DNA of 60,727 nucleotides from UBA937 sp031549725 (GCA_031549725.1 JAVBPH010000006.1:1-60727), one strand, 5' to 3'. Shown: positions 8,884 to 17,353, numbered from the stretch's first letter. Numbers and translations are program-made. The notes: generated by a model from the letters alone, not told the origin.

Positions 8884-9573
8884 ATGGATATACCGGTTTT
8901 ATCAGAAATGGATATGGTTCTCCGGCTGAGTCTGGGTTTTGTGGCGGGGGCAATTATTGGCTTTGAACGGTCAAGCCGTCATCAGGTGGCGGGTCTCAGG
9001 ACCCATATACTTATCTGTACCGGGGCAACCCTTTTGATGATCCTTTCTATCTGGATTCCCCAGGAATTCAATACCCTGAAGAACGGTGATCCCGGAAGAA
9101 TCGCTGCCCAGGTTGTATCGGGGATTGGTTTTCTTGGGGCCGGGGCTATTATCCGTCTGGGGAATAATGTTAAAGGACTGACCACCGCGGCCTCACTCTG
9201 GTTCATAGCAGCGGTGGGACTTGCAATCGGGGCGGGCATGTTTCTGGCCGCAGCGGTGGCTGAAATAATCAGCCTGATCACCCTGGTGGTGCTGGATATG
9301 TTTGAAAAAAAGATGTTCCCCACGGAACGGAACAAACTGATAGAATTAACCTATAAAACAAGCATCCCCGATACAAAAGAGGCCATGGGAATTTTAAAAT
9401 CCTTTGGGGTCCGGGTGCAGTCCATTGATGTGGATCAATCCATCGGCAAAGGGAAAGGAGCCCGTCTCCGGATACTGGTGGGCATATCGAATAACATGGA
9501 TATTTCAAAACTTGCAAAAGCCCTGAAAGCCACAGGGAACGTTGAACGTTTTGAGATAAAAGAAAAATATTAA
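8884..9573 (+). CDS. MgtC/SapB-family membrane protein
   Basis: A 229-residue protein with the MgtC signature: IIGFERSSRHQVAGLRTHIL in the first part, GIGFLGAGAI and VKGLTTAASLW in the middle. Four or five transmembrane segments fill residues 8-135, followed by an ACT-like soluble tail of about 85 residues (IELTYKTSIPDTKEAM onward). Family members act in magnesium-limited or intracellular growth and modulate P-type ATPases or ATP synthase; the role here is inferred. Its TAA stop is part of the 4-bp TTAA target duplicated by the MITE that follows directly. Confidence 0.85.
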   Translation: MDIPVLSEMDMVLRLSLGFVAGAIIGFERSSRHQVAGLRTHILICTGATLLMILSIWIPQEFNTLKNGDPGRIAAQVVSGIGFLGAGAIIRLGNNVKGLTTAASLWFIAAVGLAIGAGMFLAAAVAEIISLITLVVLDMFEKKMFPTERNKLIELTYKTSIPDTKEAMGILKSFGVRVQSIDVDQSIGKGKGARLRILVGISNNMDISKLAKALKATGNVERFEIKEKY

Positions 9574-9714
9574 GGGAACTTCTAAAAACTTCAGTTTTTA
9601 GAAGTTCCCTTTAGATGTAAGATGGAGAAACTTTTTTATTTCGTTTTAAGATAAAGAAATAAAAATTTCTCCAGGGGCACCTCTAAAAATCTAACCAAGT
9701 TTTTAGAGGTGCCC
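9574..9714 (+). mobile_element. MITE-like element, family 2, complete
   Basis: A 141-bp element flanked by TTAA on both sides (9570-9573 and 9715-9718). The ends form imperfect terminal inverted repeats (GGGAACTTCTAAAAA against GGGCACCTCTAAAAA, 13 of 15). Each end is itself a hairpin: left 9574-9609, right 9675-9714. The core AGATGTAAG leads into a central stem (GGAGAAA...TTTCTCC). An inverted copy is at 30536-30676. There is no coding capacity. The left hairpin plus T residues probably terminates mgtC. Confidence 0.85.
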
Positions 9715-9750
9715 TTAAAACTGAAGTTTCCGGAAGTTCTCTTTTTTAAA

Positions 9751-10017
9751 TCATGAGGGTTTTGTAAGTATTTCCAGTTCATGCAGATAGGATAATGCTT
9801 CTTCCCTGGTGGTTCCGCACATTTCCCGGTTTGGAATAAGTGAGGCGCATACCCCTGGCCGGTCCGGGTGGTGAAAGATTCCGCAAAGATATGTATCATC
9901 CAAATGGATGCACCTAACCCCTGCGGGTTTTCCCCGGGACATTCCCGGGATAGGACTTGAAATAGATAAAGCAATGCAGCAGGCGCCGCATCCCGGGCGG
10001 CAGGGAATTCTTTCCAC
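9751..10017 (-). CDS. YkgJ-family cysteine-cluster protein
   Basis: A small 88-residue protein with the YkgJ cysteine pattern: CRPGCGACC near the N-terminus, then RCIHLDD, LCGIF and GVCASL. Members are thought to chelate zinc or an Fe-S cluster; their function is unproven. It starts at GTG two bases after the lipid-kinase stop, so it is translationally coupled to it. No other start fits the N-terminal cysteine motif. Confidence 0.75.
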   Translation of the reverse strand: MERIPCRPGCGACCIALSISSPIPGMSRGKPAGVRCIHLDDTYLCGIFHHPDRPGVCASLIPNREMCGTTREEALSYLHELEILTKPS

Positions 10018-10019
10018 TG

Positions 10020-11165
10020 TTATATGCGCTTTAACACCGGGATAACCGGATCACTTAATGTGATGGACACAGGAAAATCCCGGGGTTCCAGCAGTACCGT
10101 TTCACCGTCCATCTGAGCCAGGATTGGATAATCATACCGGAATTCGATTTTATCCGCATCAAGAAGGATAGCTTCGGGCTGTCCCACATGACTGCCGGTG
10201 CTGAATCTTTCCTTAAATGAAACTTTTCTTAAAAGGGACATTTGCCGGAGGATACAGACATTTCTGTCATCGGGCAAAATGTGCTTGTGGGAACCGTATG
10301 TCCTGTGCCCGCTTTCTCCCACGGCGGTGAGAAGCACCGGTTCATGCAGGGTCAGCACGGATTTACCCTGCTTATCAAAAGCCCGGATATCCATGGGCCT
10401 CACCTTGTACAGTTTGTCGTACAGCAGGGATGCAATATCCACCCAAAGTTTGTAGGAATCACCGGGCATGCGTCCTTTCATCCTGTTGGTCATATGGGTC
10501 ACAAAAGCATCCAGCCCCAGGGATAAAATATTAAATGCCAGGAATGGACCTTTGTTTTCCGTGGAGGTGGTCAGGATGAGGGCCTTCCGGTAATCCACCT
10601 TAACCGGTTCGATAAGCAAATCCAGGGCGTCCCCCAGTTCCCAGGCATCGGAGCCGTCGTTGCCGGTTCCCATGGGCAGGCGGATTATTACGAAGTTGGA
10701 CCGGATTGCCCGGGGCAGACCGTAAAGAACAATCAAAGCTTCCAGGCTTGTCCCGTCTCCCCCGGCGGTGATAATCACATGATACGGGGCAGGTCCTTTG
10801 GGATTCCCCTGCTCTGCCCCGGCTTCTTCAGCCAGAGCCCGGACTATATCACCCGCATGGCCGGGGCGGTTTGTCGGCACCAGCCCCAGCGCACCCAGGC
10901 TGCCGTCCCCCTGGTCCATCTCCCGGGCTGTTTTTGAAGGCCCCGCCCCCCACTCTCTGGGGGGATTTTTTTCCGATTTTTCCACTGAAGCGGTTAATGC
11001 GGCCAGCTGTTTTTTCCACCGGGATTTTATGGTAAATCCCCCGGCGGTGGGATTGGCAATTATGGTCCAATCCAGGGGACGCCCCGGAGCAATGGGAGTA
11101 CGGGAACATATTTTCCCGATTCCCCCGGCAAAGGTTTCCAAATTCATATCTTTAAATCTATACAA
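10020..11165 (-). CDS. Diacylglycerol-kinase-family lipid kinase
   Basis: 381 residues from the TTG at 11165, or 375 from the ATG at 11147; neither has a clear ribosome site. The catalytic domain shows IIANPTAGG, ITAGGDGTSLEAL (the GGDGT nucleotide loop) and LPMGTGNDGSDAWEL, followed by the C-terminal beta-sandwich domain. The family phosphorylates diacylglycerol, sphingosine-like lipids or related substrates at the inner membrane. A low-complexity basic stretch near residues 60-100 (KSEKNPPREWG) is an insertion not usual in the family. Same strand as the HAD gene upstream, with tandem array A between them. Confidence 0.8.
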   Translation of the reverse strand: MYRFKDMNLETFAGGIGKICSRTPIAPGRPLDWTIIANPTAGGFTIKSRWKKQLAALTASVEKSEKNPPREWGAGPSKTAREMDQGDGSLGALGLVPTNRPGHAGDIVRALAEEAGAEQGNPKGPAPYHVIITAGGDGTSLEALIVLYGLPRAIRSNFVIIRLPMGTGNDGSDAWELGDALDLLIEPVKVDYRKALILTTSTENKGPFLAFNILSLGLDAFVTHMTNRMKGRMPGDSYKLWVDIASLLYDKLYKVRPMDIRAFDKQGKSVLTLHEPVLLTAVGESGHRTYGSHKHILPDDRNVCILRQMSLLRKVSFKERFSTGSHVGQPEAILLDADKIEFRYDYPILAQMDGETVLLEPRDFPVSITLSDPVIPVLKRI

Positions 11166-11247
11166 AACTCTTTCAAATTGTCAAATGGCAGAAAGGGTAA
11201 AACCCGGGCAATGGGTCTCCTTGTGCTGAGACTTTCGAAGTATTGAA

Positions 11248-11535
11248 GGGTCTGTGATGGAAAAGATTGTCCCCGCAGGTGGTTTCGGGAACCTCAACCA
11301 CCGGGGGTCTCCGGACCCTGAGGCCCTCGAAGGGTCTGTGGTGGAAAAGCTTGCCGCTGCGGGTGGTTCCGGGAACCTCAACCACCGGGGGTCTCCGGAC
11401 CCTGAGGCCCTCGAAGGGTCTGTGATGGAAAGGCTTGCCGCCGCAGGTGGTTTCGGGAGCCTCAACCACCGGGGGTCTCCGGACCCTGAGGCCCTCGAAG
11501 GGTCTGTGATGGAAAAGATTGTCCCCGCGGGTGGG
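11248..11535 (-). repeat. Tandem interlocked-palindrome array A (84-bp period)
   Basis: Three full units and a partial fourth, with unit starts at 11248, 11332, 11416 and 11500. Each unit carries two interlocked inverted repeats: GGTGGTT/AACCACC, whose loop holds CGGGAACCTCA, the first arm of a second stem closing with TGAGGCCCTCG. Strand is given as the sense of the flanking HAD gene, whose stop lies seven bases away. The 84-bp period is a multiple of three and creates spurious ORFs on both strands. Confidence 0.85.
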
Positions 11536-11541
11536 GTTTTA

Positions 11542-12195
11542 TTATTCACCGATTCCCAGAACCCGGGGCAATTCATACACATCCTCAGCCCCTTTTACCA
11601 GGACTCCCCCCATACCCAGGGACAGCGGAATGGCCAGGTCAATGTCGTACCGGTCTCCCACGGAAATACATTGTTCAGGGCTTAGGTTCATTTCCCGGGC
11701 GGCTTTAAGAAAAGGCTCCGGATGGGGTTTGGAAATCCCCGTGGTATCCAGACCTATGATATGACCGAAAAACTGCTCCACCCCCAGCACCGCCAGGGTC
11801 TTCCTGGCTACACTGACCGGATTATTCGTAACAATAGAAACTGAAAAATTCTGTACCAGAATTTTCAGGGTTTTCTGCAGCCGGGGATCTTCTGATAAAA
11901 AACGGGAAGGATCGAGCAGCTCCTCCCGCCAGAGGACACTCTCTTTAATGGGAATACCAAAGGCAGCAAAAACGTTTCCCATGCTGGTTCTTTTACCTTC
12001 GTGGGTCCCGGCCCATTCATCCTGATATGCCTCAATCTGTGCATCCATATCATCAAAGGAAAGCCCCTTCAAAAGGGCTAATTTTTTTACCGGGGCTTCA
12101 TACTGGAACCGGTTGTACTCTTCGCTGGTATAAAGGGTGGAGTCCATATCAAAGATTATCCCCCGGATTTCCCTGGGGAACTTGTAGCAGGTCAT
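11542..12195 (-). CDS. HAD-superfamily hydrolase, subfamily IA
   Basis: 217 residues. Motif I is IFDMDSTLYTS (both Asp present), motif II is VTNNP, the motif III Lys is in SKPHPEPF, and motif IV is VGDRYDIDLAIP. A helical cap lies between residues 35 and 100. It overlaps the upstream kinase by four bases (ATGA), so they are co-translated. Together with the kinase and PRPP synthetase this suggests a sugar-phosphate or nucleotide phosphatase, but the substrate is not known. Array A starts just after the stop. Confidence 0.8.
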   Translation of the reverse strand: MTCYKFPREIRGIIFDMDSTLYTSEEYNRFQYEAPVKKLALLKGLSFDDMDAQIEAYQDEWAGTHEGKRTSMGNVFAAFGIPIKESVLWREELLDPSRFLSEDPRLQKTLKILVQNFSVSIVTNNPVSVARKTLAVLGVEQFFGHIIGLDTTGISKPHPEPFLKAAREMNLSPEQCISVGDRYDIDLAIPLSLGMGGVLVKGAEDVYELPRVLGIGE

Positions 12196-13592
12196 GTGAA
12201 AAGATTCTCCATCCTGGATTTGAGTGTTTTATATGATTCGAATTGCCTTACATAAGTCTCATGGCAGCCGGGATCGCTGAGATAGGTATCCTTTATGATA
12301 ACGATCCGCTGGCAGGCTTCATCCAGACTGGAGGCTTCCCTTAAATGCATCAGCGCCGTGCAGGCGTTCCCGGCTAATTCCGCATCAATAATTTCAGGTA
12401 CCAGAAGGGTACACCCGCTGATATTTGCCTTCAGCTGATTCCAGAGGGGATTCTTTGCCTGGCCTCCGGAAAGTCTCATTTCCTCAACCATAAACCCCCG
12501 GCTTCTAAGGGTCTGCAGGGCATCCAGGACCATAAAACCAATGGATTCCACCATGGCCCGGCCCAGCTGAGCCCTGGTGGTGAGCCCTGCGGTGGAAACA
12601 AGACAGCTGGGGGAAGTCAGCATTCCCGATTTAAGGCCCGGGAAAAAATCCGATTCCGACGGCTGGCAGTCAAATCCCTGATCGGTAACAATTTCTTCCA
12701 TCATTTCCTGATAGGGCCGGTCCTGCTGTCCGGTGATATCCCGGAACCATTCAAAGAGCCGCCCCGATGTGGGCAGCATGGCCCCCACATTCCAGAGTCC
12801 TTCCTTTACATGGGGCAGCGTCCGCAGCTCCGGAGCAAACACCGGGGAATCGGTACAGACATTAATTCCCTCGGATGTCCCTGCCCTGTCGCAGACTATA
12901 CCATTGCGGATAGTCCCGGTGCCGATCAATGCCATAACAAAATCAGGACCTCCTGCAACAATGGGAATCCCCGGGGGCAGATCAAAATACCCCGCGGCTT
13001 CGGATGAAACAATTCCTATGCCGGCACCCATCTCCGTAAAGGGGGCAAATTTGGAGAAATCCAGCCCAAACGCCCGGCATTGATCCTCATCCCAATAGTA
13101 GGGTCCATAGGATCCGGAGGGCAGAACCGTCACCGGCTCCGCCCCAAGCTGATAGGAAAGCCATTCCTGGGTGGATAAAAAGAATTTTACCTTTTCATAC
13201 TGGTCTTCCGCATTGTGCCTGAGCCACGCCGCATGGGGCAGAAAAAATGATTTTTGAATTCCGGACAAATCCTGCGGAGTGTATACCCGGCGGTCGTACC
13301 AATGCAGGGGCATCAGGGATACCCCCTCATGGGTCACCGGAACCAGGGTCGGCCCGTTTCCTGAAATGGATATGGCTTTTATTTCTACACCGGGACTTTT
13401 TTTCTTAAGGGATCCGGTTCCCTGCTTAAAGCCTTCCTTCCAGTCAGCGGCCTCTACGGTTCCTGCGGTAACCCGGGCAAAAGGAAAGGATTCCCGGACA
13501 AAACTCAGTTGTTTTCCGTTAAAATTGATCAGTGATAACTTGATGGATGAGGTTCCAATATCTGCACAAAGGATCGCTTCGGCTGGTCTCAT
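12192..13592 (-). CDS. FGGY-family carbohydrate kinase
   Basis: 466 residues with the actin-like fold of FGGY kinases: CADIGTSSIKLSLI at the N-terminus (phosphate loop), AISISGNGPTLVP, PIVAGGPDFVMALIGTG, and LSGGQAKNPLWNQLKA with the C-terminal adenosine motif. Resembles xylulokinase- or ribulokinase-like members; the sugar cannot be assigned. It lies three bases after prs and overlaps the HAD gene, an operon joining pentose-type phosphorylation to PRPP formation (inference). Start ATG at 13592. Confidence 0.8.
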   Translation of the reverse strand: MRPAEAILCADIGTSSIKLSLINFNGKQLSFVRESFPFARVTAGTVEAADWKEGFKQGTGSLKKKSPGVEIKAISISGNGPTLVPVTHEGVSLMPLHWYDRRVYTPQDLSGIQKSFFLPHAAWLRHNAEDQYEKVKFFLSTQEWLSYQLGAEPVTVLPSGSYGPYYWDEDQCRAFGLDFSKFAPFTEMGAGIGIVSSEAAGYFDLPPGIPIVAGGPDFVMALIGTGTIRNGIVCDRAGTSEGINVCTDSPVFAPELRTLPHVKEGLWNVGAMLPTSGRLFEWFRDITGQQDRPYQEMMEEIVTDQGFDCQPSESDFFPGLKSGMLTSPSCLVSTAGLTTRAQLGRAMVESIGFMVLDALQTLRSRGFMVEEMRLSGGQAKNPLWNQLKANISGCTLLVPEIIDAELAGNACTALMHLREASSLDEACQRIVIIKDTYLSDPGCHETYVRQFESYKTLKSRMENLFT

Positions 13593-13595
13593 GGT

Positions 13596-14828
13596 TTATG
13601 TTTCTTTAATCAGCTTACTGATCACATCCCGGTTATCCAGCAGGGGGGACATGGAAAGGCCTTCGTGAAGCCGGGAAATGATCTTCGCAAAAAACTTGGT
13701 AATATTTGCACTGATATACCATTCCCGTGTAAGAAGATCTTCATGGTAAATAGCGTTGGTCCCGATAATCCGGTAAAAGAGGCCTTCCTTATAGGCCGCA
13801 TCAAAATGTTCGATGGCGTCACCGGAAAAGAGGGGCAGGCTCACAGCGCAGATTACTTTTTTTGCCCCCTGGGCTTTAAGGAATTTCATTGCCTTCAAAA
13901 GGGTACCGCCGGTACCCAAAAGATCATCCGCCATGAACACGGTTTTCCCGTCCACATTACCCAGAAGCTTAATTTCGGAAATATTATTGTCCAGGGCATT
14001 CTGGGACACCTTTGAGTAATCCCTTTCTTTATAAAGCAGCGCCAGGGGTTTCTTCATGGTGGTGGCATAAAATTTGTTCCGGTCCACCGCACCCGTATCC
14101 GGGGATACCACCACAAAATCATCGTTGTCAATTTTTTCAATCTCCGCCAGTTTCCGGATAATCTGGTAACTGGCATGAAGATTTTCCAGCCGCATAAATT
14201 TAAAGGCATTGCCTATTTCCCGGGAATGGATATCCAGGGTGATAATCCGGTCAACCCCAAGGAACTCCAGGATTTTTCCTACCCGGCTGGCGGTCAGCCC
14301 TTCCCTTCCCTTTTTCTTGTGCTGCCGGGAATAAGGATAAATGGGAGCCACCAGAGTAATCCGGTCAACCCCGGCCTGTTTTGCCGCATCCACCGTAACA
14401 AATAATGTCATCAGATGGTCATTTATGGTCATCCGCTGGACCGTTTTTCCTTCGTTAAAAGTCAGGGGATAATGATTTTCCACATCCTGAATAATATACA
14501 GATCCTTCCCGCGGATGGATTCCATGATTTCAGCCTTAATTTCTCCGTTGGGAAAAAGACTGAACTGGGCGGGCACCTTAAAATGGGGACTCCGGTATTT
14601 TAGAACGTTCCCATGAATATACTGCCGATTAAAAACTACATCATTGGTAAAATTAACCTTCCTGACCACATCATCTTTTTCAAGATTATACTGTTTGGAA
14701 AGTTCTTCCACGGTGCGGTTAAAATGCCTAAAATACAGCTTTTTCAGGTGGGTGATAATCTCTTCAGCAAAACGCTCACCCCCAGGACAGGCAAGGACAG
14801 CTAAATTAGCAGGATTAGAGTAGTTCAT
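13596..14828 (-). CDS. prs: Ribose-phosphate pyrophosphokinase, long form
   Basis: 410 residues, about 90 longer than the common 310-320-residue enzyme. Core motifs are present: ITLVAPIYPYSRQHKKKGRE (flexible catalytic loop region), ITLDIHSREIGNAF, VVSPDTGAVDRNKF and the PRPP loop VFMADDLLGTGGT. The extra residues form an N-terminal helical region (THLKKLYFRHFNRTVEEL) and a C-terminal tail. The enzyme makes PRPP from ribose 5-phosphate and ATP for nucleotide, His and Trp synthesis. First gene of the leftward prs-FGGY-HAD operon. No Shine-Dalgarno is visible before the ATG. Confidence 0.88.
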   Translation of the reverse strand: MNYSNPANLAVLACPGGERFAEEIITHLKKLYFRHFNRTVEELSKQYNLEKDDVVRKVNFTNDVVFNRQYIHGNVLKYRSPHFKVPAQFSLFPNGEIKAEIMESIRGKDLYIIQDVENHYPLTFNEGKTVQRMTINDHLMTLFVTVDAAKQAGVDRITLVAPIYPYSRQHKKKGREGLTASRVGKILEFLGVDRIITLDIHSREIGNAFKFMRLENLHASYQIIRKLAEIEKIDNDDFVVVSPDTGAVDRNKFYATTMKKPLALLYKERDYSKVSQNALDNNISEIKLLGNVDGKTVFMADDLLGTGGTLLKAMKFLKAQGAKKVICAVSLPLFSGDAIEHFDAAYKEGLFYRIIGTNAIYHEDLLTREWYISANITKFFAKIISRLHEGLSMSPLLDNRDVISKLIKET

Positions 14829-15031
14829 GGGTAACTATGTGGTACCATACCCGGCTAGGGGAGGTCAAGATAGAGAAGCGGTACAAAATCAAAAGAGGAT
14901 ATTTTTTCCCAAAAAGCCGCATCCCATGAAAAAACTGGCCTTATTTTATTACATAAGGGCACATCCCCGCCGAAGCCGGGGACCGGGCTCCGCTCCATGA
15001 GGTTCCCCGGGGAAAGAATCAAATCTTCCTA

Positions 15032-16249
15032 TCAATTTTCCAGAATAGTAATTTCCACCCGGCGGTTTTTCCGCATACCCTCTTCGGTCCGGTTATCCGC
15101 CAGGGGTTTTTCCGCACCATACCCCCGGACCACAATCCGGTCAGCACTGCGGACCCCCTTGGAAATCAGGTATTCCGCCACCACCGCAGCCCGTTCCAGG
15201 GAAAGGGTGAGCCTGCCCTCGGCGGTTCCTGCCAGGGCGGTATGCCCACCAACGAGAATATCCCGGTCAGGGTACCGTTTCAGGATTTCCGCAATTTTGT
15301 CCAGTTTCTGCTGTTCCGACTGGACCAATATGGCTGAATCCGGCTGGAATTTGATATCCTCCAGGCTGATGGCAATCCCCTCATCCACAATTCTGACGGA
15401 GGTATCCGCAATTCCCAAACGGTCAATATCCTGGCTTATTTCCTGGGCCATCTTGTCCTTATCCATCCTGGTGGATTCCAGGATCTCCGCCTGGGCATAT
15501 CCCCGGTATTCATAGGTATATCCGTTGGAAAGTTCAAACACCATCCGGAAATACTCATGGTAAGATACAGGCTGGCCCAGTTCCGTATCCCAGAAAACTA
15601 TCTGATCCGACGCTCCCATGATACGAACCGGCCAGACATTCCCCGCAGCCCTTGGGGGCTCGCTGAAAATCCGGTAGGATACGGAAAAAGCGGGGTATTT
15701 TTTATCCTTCCACTCCTTGGTCCCTAAATACGTGTATTCCGCATTAAAGGGAATACGGTAGGGTTCCTGGATACCAAATCCATCCCTGAAATCATGGACC
15801 TCATGCCCTTCGGCGGTCCATTTCTCCCCAACCTTCAAGTCCTTATTGGGAAAAACCGGAACATTCCTTACCACCGGCATGTAATACTGTTTATCAATGG
15901 TAAGCTGTCCCGCGGAATTCCTGTCAAAAACCGAATTATACTCCCGGGACCACTGAAAACTCTGCCTTCCGGCTACCCCTGTGGCCTTCTCTGCGGTTAA
16001 AAACACCGCCTTATGGGTACCGGTCCCATTTTTTACATCCGTCACCTCCACGGCAATCCTGTTCAGGATCTCCGCCCGGTGGCTCAAGGCCCGGTTGACA
16101 TACACTTCCTCATTTACCGTGGAAAGAATCCGGTAGGTATCACCCTTCTGATGCTTATATATAAACTGTTCTGCGAAAACATGCGAAGAATTGAAAAAAA
16201 TCCCGCTTAAAATGAAGGTACAGACAGCTAAACGAATACGTTTTCTCAT
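15032..16249 (-). CDS. OmpA-family outer-envelope protein
   Basis: 405 residues with a signal peptide (cleavage after SSHVFA) and a long beta-rich N-terminal domain of about 270 residues that I do not recognise. A C-terminal OmpA/MotB peptidoglycan-binding domain runs from about residue 290 (IKFQPDSAIL, LSLERAAVVAEYL, RGYGAEKPLADN, RKNRRVEI). The usual GHTD reads GHTA, so the Asp often contacting diaminopimelate is missing while the Arg of LSxxRA is kept. Likely links outer membrane and cell wall. GGGGG precedes the ATG. Confidence 0.85.
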   Translation of the reverse strand: MRKRIRLAVCTFILSGIFFNSSHVFAEQFIYKHQKGDTYRILSTVNEEVYVNRALSHRAEILNRIAVEVTDVKNGTGTHKAVFLTAEKATGVAGRQSFQWSREYNSVFDRNSAGQLTIDKQYYMPVVRNVPVFPNKDLKVGEKWTAEGHEVHDFRDGFGIQEPYRIPFNAEYTYLGTKEWKDKKYPAFSVSYRIFSEPPRAAGNVWPVRIMGASDQIVFWDTELGQPVSYHEYFRMVFELSNGYTYEYRGYAQAEILESTRMDKDKMAQEISQDIDRLGIADTSVRIVDEGIAISLEDIKFQPDSAILVQSEQQKLDKIAEILKRYPDRDILVGGHTALAGTAEGRLTLSLERAAVVAEYLISKGVRSADRIVVRGYGAEKPLADNRTEEGMRKNRRVEITILEN

Positions 16250-16382
16250 AGACGCCCCCGTTATAGGATCGGCAGGTTGGCGGTAAAATAACAGCCCCTC
16301 TTAAAATCTATACACAGAGGAAGAGTTTTTCCAATCAAAAACTTTTATTTGTGCTGCACAGAGGAAAAAAATTTTTTTGAAG

Positions 16383-16443
16383 GTATGGCTTCGGGAGCCT
16401 CAGCCGCCGAAAAAACCTCCGGCCTTTGGGGCTTTCGAAACAC
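16383..16443 (+). repeat. Single degenerate unit of the interlocked-palindrome repeat
   Basis: GGCTTCGGGAGCCTCAGCC-type sequence followed by CCTTTGGGGCTTTCG is recognisable as a decayed unit of arrays A-D. It lies alone between the OmpA gene and the tRNA promoter. Confidence 0.5.
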
Positions 16444-16480
16444 TAGGAGCTATATTGAAATCTGTTCTGGGATAAATTGA

Positions 16481-16509
16481 TTGACTTTTTTTCCCATTCT
16501 GTGTAAAAA
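16481..16509 (+). promoter_or_regulatory. Predicted sigma-70 promoter of the tRNA-CAU gene
   Basis: TTGACT (16481-16486), a 17-base spacer and TAAAAA (16504-16509) lie 18 bases before the mature tRNA 5-prime end. Good minus-35, weak minus-10. Confidence 0.5.
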
Positions 16510-16526
16510 TGAAGCTCTGTTAAACA

Positions 16527-16600
16527 GGGCCTATAGCTCAGTTGGTTAGAGCAGTAGACTCATAATCTATTGGTCCCTGGTTCAAGTCCAGGTGGGCCCA
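16527..16600 (+). tRNA. tRNA with CAU anticodon, probably tRNA-Ile2 (lysidine type)
   Basis: A complete 74-nt cloverleaf: acceptor GGGCCTA/TGGGCCC, D arm GCTCAGTTGGTTAGAGC, anticodon loop CTCATAA, T arm CCTGG-TTCAAGT-CCAGG, discriminator A, and no encoded CCA. C4-G69 and C5-G68 in the acceptor match the known TilS recognition pairs of tRNA-Ile2; elongator tRNA-Met is the alternative. It is followed by its own terminator. Confidence 0.9.
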
Positions 16601-16614
16601 GAGTTAACTATTTG

Positions 16615-16651
16615 CAGGATAAGGATTTAAAATCCTTATCCTGTTTTTTTT
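16615..16651 (+). terminator. Terminator of the tRNA-CAU gene
   Basis: A long stem CAGGATAAGGAT/ATCCTTATCCTG is followed by eight T residues: a classical intrinsic terminator 15 bases after the tRNA. Confidence 0.9.
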
Positions 16652-16766
16652 AGAAGCGGGAGGCAGAAATCACCCAAATTTCAAAAATAATTATAAAGCT
16701 TGAATGATACGGCCCTGGTGATATAATACAATTCTTAAAAATCATTTATCAAAGAAAGGGAATAAA

Positions 16767-16801
16767 GGGACCTCTAAAAACTTCTGTTGTTAGAGATTTC
16801 C
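16767..16801. repeat. Solo hairpin related to the family-2 MITE end
   Basis: GGGACCTCTAAAAAC...GTTAGAGATTTCC resembles the left-end hairpin of the MITE at 9574. It sits upstream of the small membrane-protein gene. No clear target duplication. Confidence 0.5.
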
Positions 16802-16828
16802 ATAATTAACATGAAAGGAGATTGAAGT

Positions 16829-17086
16829 ATGCAGACGCTTGGCTATGGAATGGGAGTTCTGGCATTGATTATTCCGGCTGCATTGGTAATATTTATAATT
16901 ATCATTGCAATTCTGACGCTTTTGGCGATTAATAATTTGCACCGGCTTCCGCAAATTCAACAGAGTGTTGAAAATATTGAGAAATATTTGAAATTCCTTA
17001 CAAGGTTCGAACGGGAACGGCTTATAAAAGAAGGATATATACCTTCCGGAGCCGAGTCGGATACGGAAAAGGCGGATCATACATAA
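16829..17086 (+). CDS. Small single-pass membrane protein
   Basis: 85 residues. A hydrophobic segment at about 8-33 (VLALIIPAALVIFIIIIAIL) is followed by a short amphipathic helix (IQQSVENIEKYLKFLTRF) and an acidic tail. AAAGGAGA lies eight bases before the ATG, supporting a real gene. I recognise no family. It lies between the tRNA-CAU gene and a tRNA remnant. Confidence 0.6.
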   Translation: MQTLGYGMGVLALIIPAALVIFIIIIAILTLLAINNLHRLPQIQQSVENIEKYLKFLTRFERERLIKEGYIPSGAESDTEKADHT

Positions 17087-17157
17087 ACGGATTTTAGCCC
17101 CGGATTTTGGGAGGCTTTTCATTCTTTTTAATACCACCTTTTTTAAGTAAGTTATGA

Positions 17158-17299
17158 GAGCCTTTTTCAAAACTCGGTTAGTTTTGAAAAAGGCTTTTGC
17201 AGAAAGAATGCTATTTTCTTACCCATAAATAAAATAGTATTCTTTCTGCACTTACATCTAAGGTTGCTTTTTCAAAATTTGACATTTTGAAAAAGCCTC
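17158..17299 (-). mobile_element. MITE-like element, family 1, complete
   Basis: A 142-bp element flanked by ATGA on both sides (17154-17157 and 17300-17303). Terminal inverted repeats are GAGCCTTTTTCAAAA and TTTTGAAAAAGCCTC. It consists of an end hairpin, a central stem TGCAGAAAGAATGCTATTTT with its complement, the core CTTACATCTAAGG (AGATGTAAG on the other strand) and a second end hairpin. Inverted relative to the copies at 48149 and 60587. Non-coding. Confidence 0.88.
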
Positions 17300-17321
17300 A
17301 TGATACTTGATCGGCCTAATC

Positions 17322-17353
17322 ATCTATTGATCCCTGGTTCAAGCCCAGGCAGG
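17322..17353 (+). pseudogene. Remnant of a tRNA 3-prime half
   Basis: These 32 bases match 28 of 32 positions of the tRNA-CAU gene at 16565-16596, covering the anticodon 3-prime arm, variable loop and T arm (CCCTGGTTCAAGCCCAGG is intact). No 5-prime half exists. It may be the trace of an integration into the tRNA gene or a segmental duplication; the interval holds the small membrane-protein gene and a MITE. Confidence 0.65.

Noticed and set aside
11173..11685. Open frames on both strands across tandem array A (up to 143 codons)
   Set aside because: The 84-bp repeat period is a multiple of three, so long repetitive frames arise on several strands at once. No ribosome site or family similarity supports them.
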